Source: Gari tellinella (lineage: Eukaryota; Mollusca; Bivalvia; Cardiida; Psammobiidae). Taken from it: 64,000 nucleotides of DNA. Made by a program: the position numbers and the translations under genes. The notes under the pieces were generated by a model. That model ran no database searches. It saw only the letters and a list, made by a program, of their open reading frames with translations, and was not told the origin of the DNA. Positions 1 to 10,968 of this stretch are shown here, one piece after another. Positions within the stretch are counted from its first letter, which is position 1, and each line of letters begins with the position of its first letter. Location: positions 46,994,216 through 47,058,215 of the forward strand of contig OV277868.1 of assembly GCA_922989275.2 (NCBI GenBank), read 5' to 3'.

Positions 1-146
1 GCGTGACGCGGTGTCTGATCAGGATCCAGACTGTTTGACAATACCTTCAATATTTCTTAAATCAAAATGCCTAAAAATTTATTTCAGAAATAAAAGCAGA
101 CGACAATTATTTAAAATTGATGGCGTCATGGCAGTGAAGGGGTTAA
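1..146. mobile_element. M4 MITE (TTAA/piggyBac-like), right part
   Basis: Starts inside the alpha hairpin (right arm GGTGTCTGATCAGGATCC) and ends with GGCAGTGAAGGGGTTAA, the same end seen at 14826 and 56435. The left part lies outside the window. TTAA plus a CCC/GGG terminus is the piggyBac signature; the family assignment is inferred. Confidence 0.7.
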
Positions 147-867
147 GCAACCAAATATCCTTCTGTTCTGACAGTTTATGTTCTGCGTTAGGCGGTACCA
201 TGTATTCGAAGATAGATAGACGTTCTTAAACAGAGTTCGCTCAACACAGGCTTGACTGTTTACACATCTTAATTGGTAGTATGATTGGTGTGTGTATTAT
301 ATATAATGTACCTACTCTTGTAAATTCATATTGTGTATATGTTATGTTAAGCTGCAAATTATTTATACTACGTAATATATCACCATGAATGGATGAAACC
401 AATACACATCTGTCTTTTTGTGGTTGTAATAGAGAGGTTTTACTGTATATTTGAATATTTTATTGAAAACGAAAAATGGTTTCCCTTACATATATTGTAC
501 CCGTGAAACGAATTAAGAAAAACAGTGGGAAACAGTCGGCGACATTTGCAGCCGACGACATTTTAAAGCAGTTTGATACTATTTAATGCTGTCATTTCAT
601 ATGGGCACACCGAGGCGTATCAAGAATGTCGACGTCTGACATACAATATAATAGTGACAATAGCAACACGTACTAAACACCAACAAGATGCCTACAATTT
701 ACGCCTCCATACATTTTCAAATCATCGTATCATATATCGGGGTAATTTTAAAGGTAGTTTGTGCAGCTAGAAATATTTACGTTCCCCCAATAAACTTAAA
801 GTTGCCATAACAAGCATGTCCAATGCGAACAGTATGGAGAAACTTATAAATCTAGTTATTCGGTGTC
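147..867. other. Unassigned AT-rich DNA with an M2 end
   Basis: No convincing gene. The only recognisable piece is one M2 terminus at 411-446 (AGAGAGGTTTTACTGTA). The short open frames here have no recognisable domain. Confidence 0.5.
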
Positions 868-1087
868 TGGGACCTATTTCATAAAACATCGTACGACAAA
901 TATTGTCGTAAGTCAGACTATAAAAGTCTCAATTATTATTTATTTCTCCATTGAATCCTATCTTGTGACATCTCTTTGGAATCGTCTTGAAAAGAAATTA
1001 GATAGAGAAATCAGAAAATAAATGTATTTTAAAGTTTTTATTAATGACCGTTTCTGTCGTACGAAGTTTTATGAAACGGGGCCCCTG
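868..1087. mobile_element. M9 inverted-repeat element
   Basis: Imperfect terminal inverted repeats of about 30 bp: a left end with TTTCATAAAAC and CGTACGACA, and a right end with TGTCGTACGA, GTTTTATGAAAC and GGGGCCCC. A diverged relative lies near 16800-17020. No coding capacity. Confidence 0.6.
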
Positions 1088-2126
1088 ATCAGGGTCGAAA
1101 TCGTTTGTCACTCAGTTTACGATGATACTTTTAACCCATTTTCTTCATTTAATTGTATTGCCTTTGTGTCTCGTTTTGATAAAAAAAAGAGAAAAGATTT
1201 ATGGAACTATGTCAAATAAAACTTTGATAGTTCGGACTGTCTTTACTCGATTTTACTCCTATTTCAACACTTTAATTGCCAAATACATGTATACCATTTT
1301 ATCAAAGTTAAAACGTGACGTAGCCATATTTTAACTATTAAACAAGGGTAAACATGTATGTATAATAACGTTTTGATATTGAAATAATGATATGTTCGAC
1401 TGAACATCGATATCGAGGTTTAACTGTATATCCGACTGTAAAATGTTAAAATTAATCACAGGCGCAAATGTGTACCAGTGCACATAGATCATAATTTTCC
1501 TGTCTATATTATATACACCGTTTTACAGCTGAGTGTAGCATCTACATTAATTCTTTGTTGCCATTTTATCATCTGCTTTATACAGTAGAGAAGCCGTTAT
1601 CCATCTCCGTTTAAACGCAAACGAAATGTTCTATATATCACACTTCATTCATAGAGTTTCTGGAAACAAACTATAACTAAATAAACTGCTTTGCATGCTC
1701 ATACAGATACAACAGTCTTACACTTCACTCTTGTAAATAATGATGAAACAACACAGTTGCGTTTAACTCACTTGAGGCCATTTAGATTATATTGCTAATA
1801 ATGTATGGTAAATGTGTACAAATAGTTAACAATTAAAACAAATTGGTCGTAAACAATAACAAAACACCTAGCTTCCTCTGTATATCTATAAAACAGTCCT
1901 ACACTTTACTGTAAGTTTGCCAAAGTTTCCCTAGTGTTAGGCATTGACAGCGGAGCATGAATCTCATGCTCTTACATACAGTAATGGGTAGGACTGAAAA
2001 GATTTCAGATGTCATATCTTAAAATACAGAAGCATGATTGCATCAGCACAGAAGTAGATACTCAGTCTGTGTCTCTAAATTTTACACTCACAATTCATAT
2101 TTTGTAAAACTGTAATTGTGTATAGA
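1088..2126. other. Unassigned DNA with an M1 fragment
   Basis: AT-rich, no supported gene. An M1 left end survives at 1583-1628 (TACAGTAGAGAA, then CCGTTTAAACGCAAACG); the rest of that copy is missing. Confidence 0.45.
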
Positions 2127-2334
2127 CCAGCCTACAGGGCTCCAGATAAGAGGGAGTAAACTGAACAAATCACATCTTTTCACTCATTTCAGCACCAAAC
2201 CCTATGGTGTTACTAATCATTTGGATCGTTTGGATCGTCTCGAAGAGACGATTCAAATGAGTAATGAAACCATAGGGTTTAATGCAGAAATAAATATTTT
2301 ACGTTTTGAAATGCACCCCTCATCTTGAGCCCTG
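2127..2334. mobile_element. M8 hairpin MITE
   Basis: Outer ends CAGGGCTCCAGATAA and GAGCCCTGG frame a strong internal palindrome with arms AAACCCTATGGTGTTACT and its complement and a tip around CGTCTCGAAGAGACG. A second copy with the same ends and the same AAACCCTATGG arm is at 62977-63172. Confidence 0.65.
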
Positions 2335-3863
2335 GCTACTATCCAATCAGACAATTCAGTTTTCAACAGGTGCTCTTGATTCTAAATTTCTGATCAAATA
2401 TGATTGGTTTAATTGCTGGTTTAAATAGATCACATGCAGCTCCGCTGAAAAAATAAACGCATTATGTTTAATCGTATCAAGGAACTGACTTATCTAAATT
2501 CGTAGCGGAATTTGGCTATAGATATGATTTAAAAGTTGAGCAATAACCTACTCTTAATTAGACTACATGTATAGACTACATGTATATGTATTATTCTTAG
2601 GGTTCGGTGATAACAAGTATGATGTTGCTATTCTTCTTATTGAAGGGTATTTCATGCAATGAGAAGCTGAACAATATCCTATACTTTAAAATCTCTGCCT
2701 TGATTTAAATTCATCATGTTGCCTGTCGTGCATGAAAATTGTTTTAAGTTGCTTTTTGGGGCGGGCTGCCATTCACATGGTCGTGAAGGGTAGACTGCAT
2801 TGTACCTCGAATTTTCATTTTTATTATTTGTGCTATCATATGTCATTATCTTACATTGGCGACAACGAATAAAGGTTCCCACGAAAATTCACATTATAAC
2901 TCTCACATGTAATACGTAAAATTAACCATTACGTTTTTACGAAGTCTTTCTCTGCGAAACATGACATATGCGGCATACGCAACCCTTCTTCTGCTAAAAT
3001 AAAATAATTTACTGTATGTTTGGAAACAGTACAGACCTTGCTAAGACTTCTCCCGCAGGAGTTGTCTGATCATGGTCTTCATTTGGTTTTTATAGGATAT
3101 GTCTGGGGGAGGGAAAAGGTGCATTGTTCAACAATGCCGTAGTCCTCATCGCGGGTAGACAACATGACAATGCATTAGGAAAAGGGTTGAAAAAGAAATG
3201 ATGTTTTAGCTAAAGTGTAATATACCGTATAGCCTGCCTTAAGTGACCACGGAATGAAATTACAGATTTCTTAAAAAGCATGTGATTGCTCAATGAAAGG
3301 ACACACAAAAATAATGCAGAACGTTTCTACATGAATATTGCATGCAGAATGTATGTGATATTACGCTGATATAAACAATTCCTATTTTGACACACATGCG
3401 AATAAACCATTTCTCAGCCCAAAAAAGCATATGTTGCGACAAAACAGTTTATAACAATTGCTTTCAACTTACATCGATCAGAATATCAATCACGTTGGTT
3501 CACGAGCAGTCGACATAACAGTGTCCAAACTGATCGAGGAAATCAATAATACGCAGAAAATAAATAAAAAATGCTAATGATGAAAAAAGGTACAATTTAC
3601 AGTCAAAAATGCTTAATAATCACTTAAATAGAGAGTCAGGTAATAATATTGACTGTTCAATCATGGATAGATTAATCGCGATTTTTCATAATTTGGTATA
3701 GAAATCTTTCAATATGAAATTCAGCAGATATTTATATTAACGTATTTTAATTCAATAGATACATATTACGCGCCTGTGTTTTTGTAAGCGCTCTCCCCTC
3801 TCTGAGGCGTCTAATTCACCCATAGATGGCAGAAAAAAGTCGTAAACACAAAAACCAACCAAA
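2335..3863. other. Unassigned DNA with a degenerate hairpin
   Basis: No supported gene. A worn alpha-type hairpin lies at about 3018-3080 (AACAGTACAGACC, TTCTCCCGCAGGAG). At 3222-3245 a sequence resembling an M2 end is present without its partner. Confidence 0.4.
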
Positions 3864-4413
3864 CCTTAAAGCGACTCGCAACCAGATGGTGCATTAAAAA
3901 TAGTAATTTGTAAATATGTGTCAAACGCTTATATAAATGGTAAAGAATTAGTTTAGGATAAGAAATTCTGTTTAAAAAAAATGTATTTCAATAAAAAAAA
4001 ATATTGGTCTCTGGTGGGATTCGAACCCGGGGCCCGGCATTGGCGGACAGAAGGCAAAATAGGGGAAACCGCTTAGACCAATGGGCCACGGCACTATCCG
4101 TTTATCTCGGGTTGATTTAACGTATTTCAATGTATAGCGATCGAAAGTGCATACAACTTCACAATTCGGCTCGGGTTTATGTCTGAGCCCGTGTAGAGAA
4201 GCAACAACAACAACTAAACTGTCTACTAGTCGGTATAGAAAAACGATGGAAAATATCTAAAAATCTAAGATTCGGTGACGATTCTTGAGACTTTTTTTGG
4301 ACTGATCATATTTTTTTAATGTCAGAAGCCAAATAATGCCACAAATTTGCTTTTATTTGAGTATTTTATTTTATTTTGACAAGTACACCATCTGGTTGCG
4401 AGTCCCTTTAAAG
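3864..4413. mobile_element. M10 inverted-repeat element carrying a tRNA-like sequence
   Basis: Ends are about 28-bp inverted repeats: left TTAAAGCGACTCGCAACC and AGATGGTG, right CACCATCT and GGTTGCGAGTCCCTTTAA. The roughly 550-bp interior carries a minus-strand tRNA-like sequence at 4008-4098 and no open frame of note. A second block with inverted ends and tRNA-like sequences is at 55322-56170. Confidence 0.65.
4008..4098 (-). tRNA. tRNA-like sequence (SINE-head type), inside M10
   Basis: The minus strand has a good A box (TGGCCCATTGG) and a perfect B box (GGTTCGAATCC) about 60 nt apart, as in a tRNA with a long variable arm (Leu/Ser type). The flanks that should form the acceptor stem do not pair well. 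I read it as a tRNA-derived RNA polymerase III promoter rather than a working tRNA gene. Confidence 0.45.
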
Positions 4414-5144
4414 TAAATGTGTTTCGTTTCTTCTTTAGATAATGTTTCACTAACATCTATTTGTACAAAAGTGTTGTAAATAGATCAAATTAAGTTATTG
4501 AATTGGAATTATGATACGGTATATTAACAAAAGGCCCTTTAAATATGGTTTAAATTATTGGATATGAACTGATTTTTGCTTGAACATGAGCGACAAGCAG
4601 TTTAGATTCAGATCAGATACCGCGTGTAGTCTGTCCTCTTTGTGCATCATCCCTTATTATGCTAAGCTCGACTTGGCTAACATTTGTAAACAGTGTGGAC
4701 CAAGAGCATACCTGTTCATTATAAATAGGACTTTAATTGAATTAGACATTCGGGTTTATTCGTCGACGACTTTGTCGGCCAATTTGTTATATCGTCTGCT
4801 TTCAAATTGATGTCATCAAAGTTCCTTTAATTCAGATTTATTCATTTTGAGAACTGAAGAAAACATGTATGTTTAGATCCAGATCATACGCCGCGGACCG
4901 TTCTCCTGTTATGAATGTGGACTTCTCTGATACTGTTGTTTGCCAACCTAAATACAGATGTGCCGTTGTTCGGATGTCAATTTGTGAAGCGCGAAAATAA
5001 CTGAAGATAGATTATTGTATGGCTTGTAGAAGATAAACAGAGATATAGGAGATAAAACGGAAAGCGTCATGCTTTACTTTGGACATGCACTACGCTGTCA
5101 CCGTGAGCAAGGCTGTCTGTTTAAAGTCACGGTTTAACAAATGT
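4414..5144. other. Unassigned DNA
   Basis: No supported gene. Worn alpha-type motifs occur (ATTCAGATCAGATACC at about 4608; AGATCCAGATCATACGCC at about 4876), suggesting very old hairpin elements. Confidence 0.35.
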
Positions 5145-5149
5145 TATAC

Positions 5150-5325
5150 AGCGTTCCCTCTCTTCAACGACATCTGGGAGACTAAGAATGTGTGCGTTGT
5201 TCGGAGGGAGTCGTTATATGGAGGGAAATTGGCTTACATTTGCAAACAGCTTGAATCCAGATCAGACGCCACGTTACGCGGCATCTGATCTGGATCCAAG
5301 CTGTTTGTCACTCGTTATTAAGTTT
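5150..5325. mobile_element. M5 module with alpha hairpin
   Basis: Contains GTTCCCTCTCTTCAACG, GTTGTTCGGAGGGAGTCG and TGGAGGGAAATTGG followed by an alpha hairpin (CTTGAATCCAGATCAGACG and complement). The same modules recur at 5645-5735 and, inverted and more complete, at 25093-25412. Confidence 0.5.
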
Positions 5326-5378
5326 TATCTATCAAAATGTCCAATATGTTACTTTGAGAAACATAGCAGACGATAAAC

Positions 5379-5611
5379 TTAACCCTTTACCTGATAGCAT
5401 ATGTCTAGTAGTGAAGATAGGTGACTACTTAAAGTAGGTTGAAAGTAAAGCAGAATGCGCCTTAAGGCGCATTCTACTTTACTTTCAGCCTACTTTAAGC
5501 TATCCAGCGCTAGAATATAGAAAATATTCCATATAAAATGTATTCATGACTGATTAAATTGGAACTATTTTCTTCAGCGGAGGAATAAATCATATTCGCT
5601 AAAAGGGTTAA
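5379..5611. mobile_element. M3 MITE (TTAA/piggyBac-like) with beta hairpin
   Basis: Begins TTAACCCTTTACC and ends AAAGGGTTAA. The centre is a beta hairpin: ACTTAAAGTAGGTTGAAAG, AGAATGCGCCTTAAGGCGC, then the complement. Full length; sister copies are at 8440-8664 and 23150-23357, with another running off the window at 63850. Confidence 0.75.
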
Positions 5612-5644
5612 GCAGACGGTATTGCAGCCATGAAAAGTGTTAGA

Positions 5645-5735
5645 CATAATTGTCTTGTTTGGGGAACAGCAGCAAGGGTTGTTATAAGGAGGGAGTCATT
5701 GTTGAGAGGGCCGTTGTAGAGAGGAAGCACTGTAC
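5645..5735. repeat. M5 module fragment
   Basis: GTCTTGTTTGGGGAACAGC, AGGAGGGAGTCATTG and GTAGAGAGGAAGCACTGT repeat the module found inverted at 25093-25200. Confidence 0.5.
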
Positions 5736-5776
5736 TGTGTTTATCGTCGACACGCTGCGGCAGCGAGCTTGTGATA

Positions 5777-6022
5777 CAGTGGAGAATCTGTTATTCTTTC
5801 CCAATAAACGCGTTTACGCTAAAACTATTATTTGCAGTGCAAAAAGTTTGGAGCCAGATCAGACGCCGGGTAACCCGGCGTCTGATCAGGCTCCAAACTG
5901 TTTGCCACCAAGATAAACATGAAATATCAGAATTGTCCAAAAGTTGTTCTTTTCTACGTTTTAGCGCTTTGCGTTTGCGTACGTTTGCGTTTAAACGGGA
6001 AATAATAACAGATTCTCCACTG
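5777..6022. mobile_element. M1 MITE (TA/Tc1-mariner-like), full length, 246 bp
   Basis: TA, then CAGTGGAGAATCTGTTATTC at the left; GAATAACAGATTCTCCACTG-type right end (here GAAATAATAACA) and TA. The centre is an alpha hairpin with GGAGCCAGATCAGACGCCGG and its near complement. TA duplication plus CAGT ends points to Tc1/mariner transposition (inference). No transposase; apparent reading frames inside are by-products of the palindrome. Confidence 0.85.
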
Positions 6023-6111
6023 TAACTGTTGAAAATAAACTTGTATCTTGATCTGGTGACGAATTATTTGGTATTTCAGCATGATCCAATCTGTTTGACA
6101 CTCTGATTGTA

Positions 6112-6364
6112 CAGTGAAAAAGACGTTAATATTTCCTGTTTAAACGAATGCGAAACGCAAATGCATTACAATTAAATGTAGAAAACTACAACTGTTTGAC
6201 TATTCTGAATGTTCATTTTAATCTGAATGACAATCAAGTTTGAACCTGATCAGACACCGGGTTACCCGGCGTCTGATATGGATCTTAATTGTTTGCATTT
6301 GCAATAATAGTTAAGCGTAAGTTTTCCGGCGTTTAGTCGGGATAGAATAACGTCGTCTGTACTG
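6112..6364. mobile_element. M1 MITE, diverged copy
   Basis: Left end TACAGTGAAAAAGACG, right end CGTCGTCTGTACTG, with the usual AAACGAATGCGAAACGC and GTTTGAACCTGATCAGAC blocks and alpha hairpin. Considerably older than the 5777 copy. Confidence 0.65.
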
Positions 6365-6506
6365 TTTTTCCTGACAGAAACTTCAGATATTTACTTTTGA
6401 TGAATAGTTACAGACGAAATATTCAGCAGAAGACAGTTACTAAACGTGCTCAAGTTTAATGATAGCCCACGAACAGGGTGAGTGTTTGCATGAATATACT
6501 CAAATA

Positions 6507-6704
6507 CTGTAAAACCTTTATACTTATCCTTAAATTAGTTGTTTACGACAGATGACTGCTTAAAGTAAGATGACATTAAACAGAAAACTCCTTGGAGAGC
6601 TTTCTGTTTTACTGTCACCTAGCTTTAAGCTGTCATCTGTCTTTTTTACAATCAATTAGCTTCCGTATTAATAAGTGGTTGTAGTACTTAGAGAGGTTTT
6701 ACTG
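6507..6704. mobile_element. M2 MITE (TA) with beta hairpin
   Basis: Ends ACTGTAAAACC and GAGAGGTTTTACTGTA; core GACTGCTTAAAGTAAGATG, AACAGAAAACTCCTTGGAG and complement. The left end is worn. Confidence 0.7.
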
Positions 6705-7051
6705 TATATACAAGGTATGCATAAGTGGCCTTTTCTTCAATAAGATGAAATTTGTCAACATTAAAACTAGGTCAAGTGAACTAAGAGGTAATGTCATAGG
6801 TCGCTGAATATAATTCGTCACAGTTAGTGTGAATTACGCACTGTACAGAGTCTCCGAAAACCGGACATTTTAGCCCATTTATGTCAGGATATTGCAATGA
6901 ACTCTCACTGTTTATTGGCTTGTAGACTAAAGACACTGCAGTCTTTTAAAAGAGCCTTACCAACGGCCACTGAATAAATTCCAACATTTGTTGTAAGTCT
7001 TGTCGCTACATCCGGGAAGAATATACAGTTCGTTTATGTTATAGTTACATG
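6705..7051. other. Unassigned DNA
   Basis: Nothing recognised between the M2 element and the M7 palindrome. Confidence 0.4.
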
Positions 7052-7408
7052 TAGAACATATTAAGTGAAATTTTATGGTTAAGAAGGGGCGTAACGAGTG
7101 AGTGGCCCCTTCTTAACCATTAAGATTTCACTGAATATGTTCTAACTAACTTAGAATATAACCTATATTTTTATTGGCCGAGGACTACATAATTCCTACG
7201 TATAGTAAACAAACCTGGCTTATTCTGGTTGTAAGAGCGCCCAAATATGGCATTTTGTACAACTAGTTGCTACGAGGCGGGGTTATATATATCGCGCGCA
7301 GACACCACGCGACGTCAAAACATAACAAAGTTCTTAATGATTAAGTGCCGTACTTAATGGGGCCCAAAAGGCATGTTGATTGGTTAAAAATGTAGGTTAT
7401 ATTCTAAA
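7052..7408. mobile_element. Composite M7-M6 element
   Basis: 7052-7145 is a palindrome (AGAACATATTAAGTGAAA, GGTTAAGAAGGGGC, loop, complement). 7151-7408 is a unit with inverted ends TTAGAATATAACCTATAT and ATGTAGGTTATATTCTAA. The same pair in the opposite order and orientation is at 52003-52367, so the two parts travel together. Confidence 0.7.
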
Positions 7409-8105
7409 CACTGTGGTATAGCAAACTATGCAGATCCTGATCAAATGCAGAGTAACGCTGCGTCCTATCAAAGTCTACACTGTTTGCTAACGCATGCCTT
7501 TTTCTCGCCATTTTGGGAAAACTTCAATGTCTGATTTGGGAATTTTTGGGCGCGAAAAATCAAATGATTTGGGAAGAATTAGTAGAATTGATTTCACATA
7601 TTCAAGCTATATGGCCAGAAAAGGGCATGTAGTAGTTCTTTCCACTTGTTTTATTAGTTTTTATGTGAATTTGACTTATCGGGAACAACTTGTAAGCCCC
7701 CACCCCCCCCCCCACCCCCCCAAAAAAAAACCCCACAAAAAATCAAGGCCTTTAACGTATACCTAAGAATACGCCTAAATGGGTTAAATCATGCAGACGT
7801 CGTTGACGAAGGATTTTCTCGGTTCCAAGCCATATATTCTACTCACTCACGAAATCCTCAGAGAAGACACATACAGAGTTTTATGGTGCGCTTACCAGAT
7901 CAACAGAAATGCAGAAAGCTGCTGAAAAAGTTGTATGCATTGCTGTTAACCCTACCGTAAACTGTCACATGTCTTAATCACTTGTCAATCCATTCAGCAT
8001 AACTACATGTACATGTACAATGTATACATGTCATGCTCAAAGACCGGTACGAGGGATGAAGAGAATGGCGTAGAATACCTACATGTATATAGACCGGTAC
8101 AAATG
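7409..8105. other. Unassigned DNA with worn hairpin and C/A tracts
   Basis: A degenerate alpha hairpin is at 7429-7488 and a C-rich then A-rich tract at 7697-7740. Tandem ACATGT-like tetranucleotide stretches occur near 8005-8030. No gene. Confidence 0.4.
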
Positions 8106-8349
8106 TAGTGGTGGTCCTATAGTTTCTTTCCCTGTATACGCATTTACGCTAAAGCTATTATTTCCCGTGCAAACAGATTGGAGCCAGATCAGACGCTGGG
8201 TTACCCGGCGTCTGATCAGGCTCCAAACTATTTGCCACTCAAATTAAGATAAATAGAATTGACAATAAGTTGTCGTTTTCTACATTTTATTGCAATGTGT
8301 TTTCGTTTCGTTTGCTTTTAAAAGAGACAAAATAACGTCTTCTCCACTG
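8106..8349. mobile_element. M1 MITE, left end decayed
   Basis: Alpha hairpin with GGAGCCAGATCAGACGC and right end GTCTTCTCCACTG-TA are clear. The left TIR is reduced to TTTCTTTCCC. Confidence 0.65.
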
Positions 8350-8439
8350 TAACTTTTTACCCGATACTGTTGGGATTTAAACTTACACCCAAAAAATCAT
8401 GACTGCATCAACATCTTCAATATGAATTGTTTTGCTCCT

Positions 8440-8664
8440 TAGTTATCCATTACCCCAAAGCATGTTTCTAGTTTTGAAGACAGAGCAGAATGCGTCTTAA
8501 GGCGCATTCTGCTTAACTTTCAGCCTGCTTTAAGCTACCAGCTGCTAGAATATAGAACTTATTTCTAATTTAACATATTCACAACTGTATAAATTGGAAC
8601 AATTTTCTTTAGTGGAGAGATATATTAAAAACGTAAAAGGCGTATTTATGGGGTAAAGGGTTAA
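8440..8664. mobile_element. M3 MITE with beta hairpin
   Basis: Right end ATTTATGGGGTAAAGGGTTAA is intact; the left is worn (CCATTACCCC). Core GCAGAATGCGTCTTAAGGCGC and complement. Confidence 0.7.
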
Positions 8665-8732
8665 GTTTCATTTTAGAATTGACAAACTCCGATGTGAGTG
8701 TAAATTGTCTTGATCGAAACTAATTGTAAATA

Positions 8733-8936
8733 CAGTAGAACCTCTCTATTACGACCACTAAGTTGTGTCAAATATCAGTCGTTTAAGACATGTTACTGTT
8801 CAAAGCAATGTGAAAGTGGAACAGAAAGCTCCTTTAGGAGCTTTCTGTTTCACTTTCACATTGCTTTAAGCTGTCGCCAGTCTTTTATACAGACGATTAG
8901 CATTGTTTTAGTGGTCGTAATAGGGAGATTATACTG
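8733..8936. mobile_element. M2 MITE, full length
   Basis: TA-CAGTAGAACCTCTCTATT at left, AGGGAGATTATACTG-TA at right. Beta hairpin with CAATGTGAAAGTGGAACAG, AAAGCTCCTTTAGGAGCTTT and complement. Confidence 0.8.
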
Positions 8937-9062
8937 TAGTTGTATACATTGAACAAATCAGTGAAAAGGTTAATAGCAGGACCGTGTCAAGCGTTGATAA
9001 ATTACTTCCTGCGACGTAGACACAGCAAAACATGCATTACATGTAAACGGACATACACTGAA

Positions 9063-9307
9063 AACAATAAAATCTCTCTATTACGACCACTGAATTTTGT
9101 TAAAAATTAGGTGTTAACGACATGTTGCTGTTTAAGTAAGGTTACTGCTCAAGTAAAGTTACTGCTTAAAGCAAGGTGACATAAAAAAGAAAGTTCCTTA
9201 AGAAGCTTTCTGTTTTACTCTAATATTGCGTGAAGCTGTCACCTGTCTTTTATGCAATCAATTTGCTTTCGTTTCATAGGTCGTAATAGAAAGGTTTTTT
9301 TTTACTG
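9063..9307. mobile_element. M2 MITE with internal duplication
   Basis: Left AAATCTCTCTATTACGACC; right GTCGTAATAGAAAGG then TTTACTG. The left arm of the hairpin carries extra copies of AAGTAARGTTACTG-like sequence, explaining its length (245 rather than about 205 bp). Confidence 0.7.
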
Positions 9308-9822
9308 TACAAATGAACCAACACATACGTCTTACACATTTGTCTGTTTAAAATTAAACAAAACGCGATTTTCTGTATTACTTTCGTCCATCATTAAACT
9401 GTTGTGTTTTAAAGAGATGTCTTATTTCTGTTTTGTGGCTGCCCGCGCAAAACTGGTTCAACACCAATACCATGAATTAGTAAAGTATTGATATGGTAGA
9501 CCTGGTTTCATGTTATCTGTTGTTCGATCGAAAGAAAATCAATATTTAAGCGCACAACATCACATTCTTAATTTATGATACATTATTTATCCCACCCCCA
9601 TTTAAATGACACGCATACTCTGATTTTCGGTATTGGCATTCTAGTACAGATTGCAGTTCAATGCAGAAAGAATATAATGCAGACAGCTTCTTAGGCAGCA
9701 TACTGTCCTCATATCGTCCAGCACCAATCAGTCTGCTGTCTTTAGTGACACATAAACTCAGTCATGTAAATATACATTTTGACAACATGGACAGTACTGT
9801 AGATACAAGTGTGAACACATTA
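9308..9822. other. Unassigned DNA
   Basis: No recognisable gene or repeat; short open frames only. Confidence 0.4.
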
Positions 9823-10069
9823 CAGTGGAGAAAACGTTATTCTTTCCCGTTTAAACCCAAACGAAACGCAAACGCAACACACTAAAATGGAGAAAATGAC
9901 AACATTTTGATAATTCTCACTTTTCATTTTATTCTGACTTCCAAACATTTTGGAGCCTGATCAGACGCCGGGTTACCCGGCGTCTGATCGGACTTCAAAC
10001 TGTTTGCCATGGAAATACTAGTTTTAGCGTAAACGCGTTAATTGGGAAAGAATAACGTTTTCTCCACTG
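9823..10069. mobile_element. M1 MITE, AAAACG end subtype
   Basis: TA-CAGTGGAGAAAACGTTATTC left; GAATAACGTTTTCTCCACTG right, TA. Alpha hairpin GGAGCCTGATCAGACGCCGG and complement. Confidence 0.85.
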
Positions 10070-10223
10070 TACATGTAACTCTTTCACTGCTATAGGTGAA
10101 TAATGTCGAATCCCCCCCCCTCCCTTTTAAATTAGAATTCGCACTACAGGACGTCTGATCCAAATCAAAACTGTTTGACACTCGTATCAATTTTTGTTCA
10201 CGAATTACTTCAACATTTGAAAA

Positions 10224-10432
10224 TACAAAGAGTAACACTTGCCCGGTTAAATGCGAACGAAACGCAAATCCAATGTAATAAATTGTAAAATGTAACAATA
10301 TTTTGACACTATATATTTTAATCTGAGTGGCAAACAGTTTGGTAACCCGGTGTCTGATCTGGCTCCAAACTGTTTGCACAGAAATAAAATTTTAAGTGTA
10401 GACGCGTTTATTGGATATCGTTTTCTCCACTG
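10224..10432. mobile_element. M1 MITE, decayed, hairpin shortened
   Basis: Right end CGTTTTCTCCACTG is clear. The left TIR is unrecognisable except for CCCGGTTAAATGCGAACG. One arm of the alpha hairpin is partly deleted (GTTTGGTAACCCGGTG). Confidence 0.6.
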
Positions 10433-10461
10433 CACGGTTGTATGATCTTGAAAGACTAACA

Positions 10462-10712
10462 ATGGTGAAGACTAAAATTATTCTTTCCCAAAACCGCGTT
10501 AACGCTGAAACTATTATTCTCATTGCAAACAGTTTGGAGCAAGATAAGACGCCGGGTAACCCGGCGTCTGATCAGGCTCCAAACTGTTTGTCTCTCATTC
10601 GAAAATGGGTCGTCCAAATTATCAAAAGGTTGTCATTTGTGTTACATTGCATTTGCAATGCGTTTGCGTTTTGTTTGCGTTCATATGGGAAACAATAACG
10701 TCCTCTTTACTG
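10462..10712. mobile_element. M1 MITE, diverged
   Basis: Left GTGAAGACTAAAATTATTC; right AACGTCCTCTTTACTG-TA; perfect alpha tip GCCGGGTAACCCGGC. It lies 10 bp from the next copy. Confidence 0.7.
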
Positions 10713-10722
10713 TAAAACAGTA

Positions 10723-10968
10723 CAGTGGAGAATCTGTTATTCTTTCCCAATAAACGCGTTTACGCTAAAACTATTATTTGCAGTGCAAACAGTTTGGAGC
10801 CAGATCAGACGCCGGGTTACCCGGCGTCTGATCAGGCTCCAAACTGTTTGCCACCAAGATAAACAAGAAATATCAGAATTGTCCAAAAGTTGTTCTTTTC
10901 TACGTTTTAGTGCTTTGCGTTTGCGTACGTTTGCGTTTAAATGGGAAAGAATAACAGATTCTCCACTG
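10723..10968. mobile_element. M1 MITE, 246 bp, young
   Basis: TA-CAGTGGAGAATCTG...CAGATTCTCCACTG-TA with an intact alpha hairpin. Nearly identical to the copies at 5777, 20328 and 54188. Confidence 0.85.

Noticed and set aside
5379..5611. CRISPR-like or terminator interpretation of the repeated hairpins
   Set aside because: The hairpins are dispersed, carry TIRs and target duplications, and the DNA is eukaryotic; they are transposon cores.
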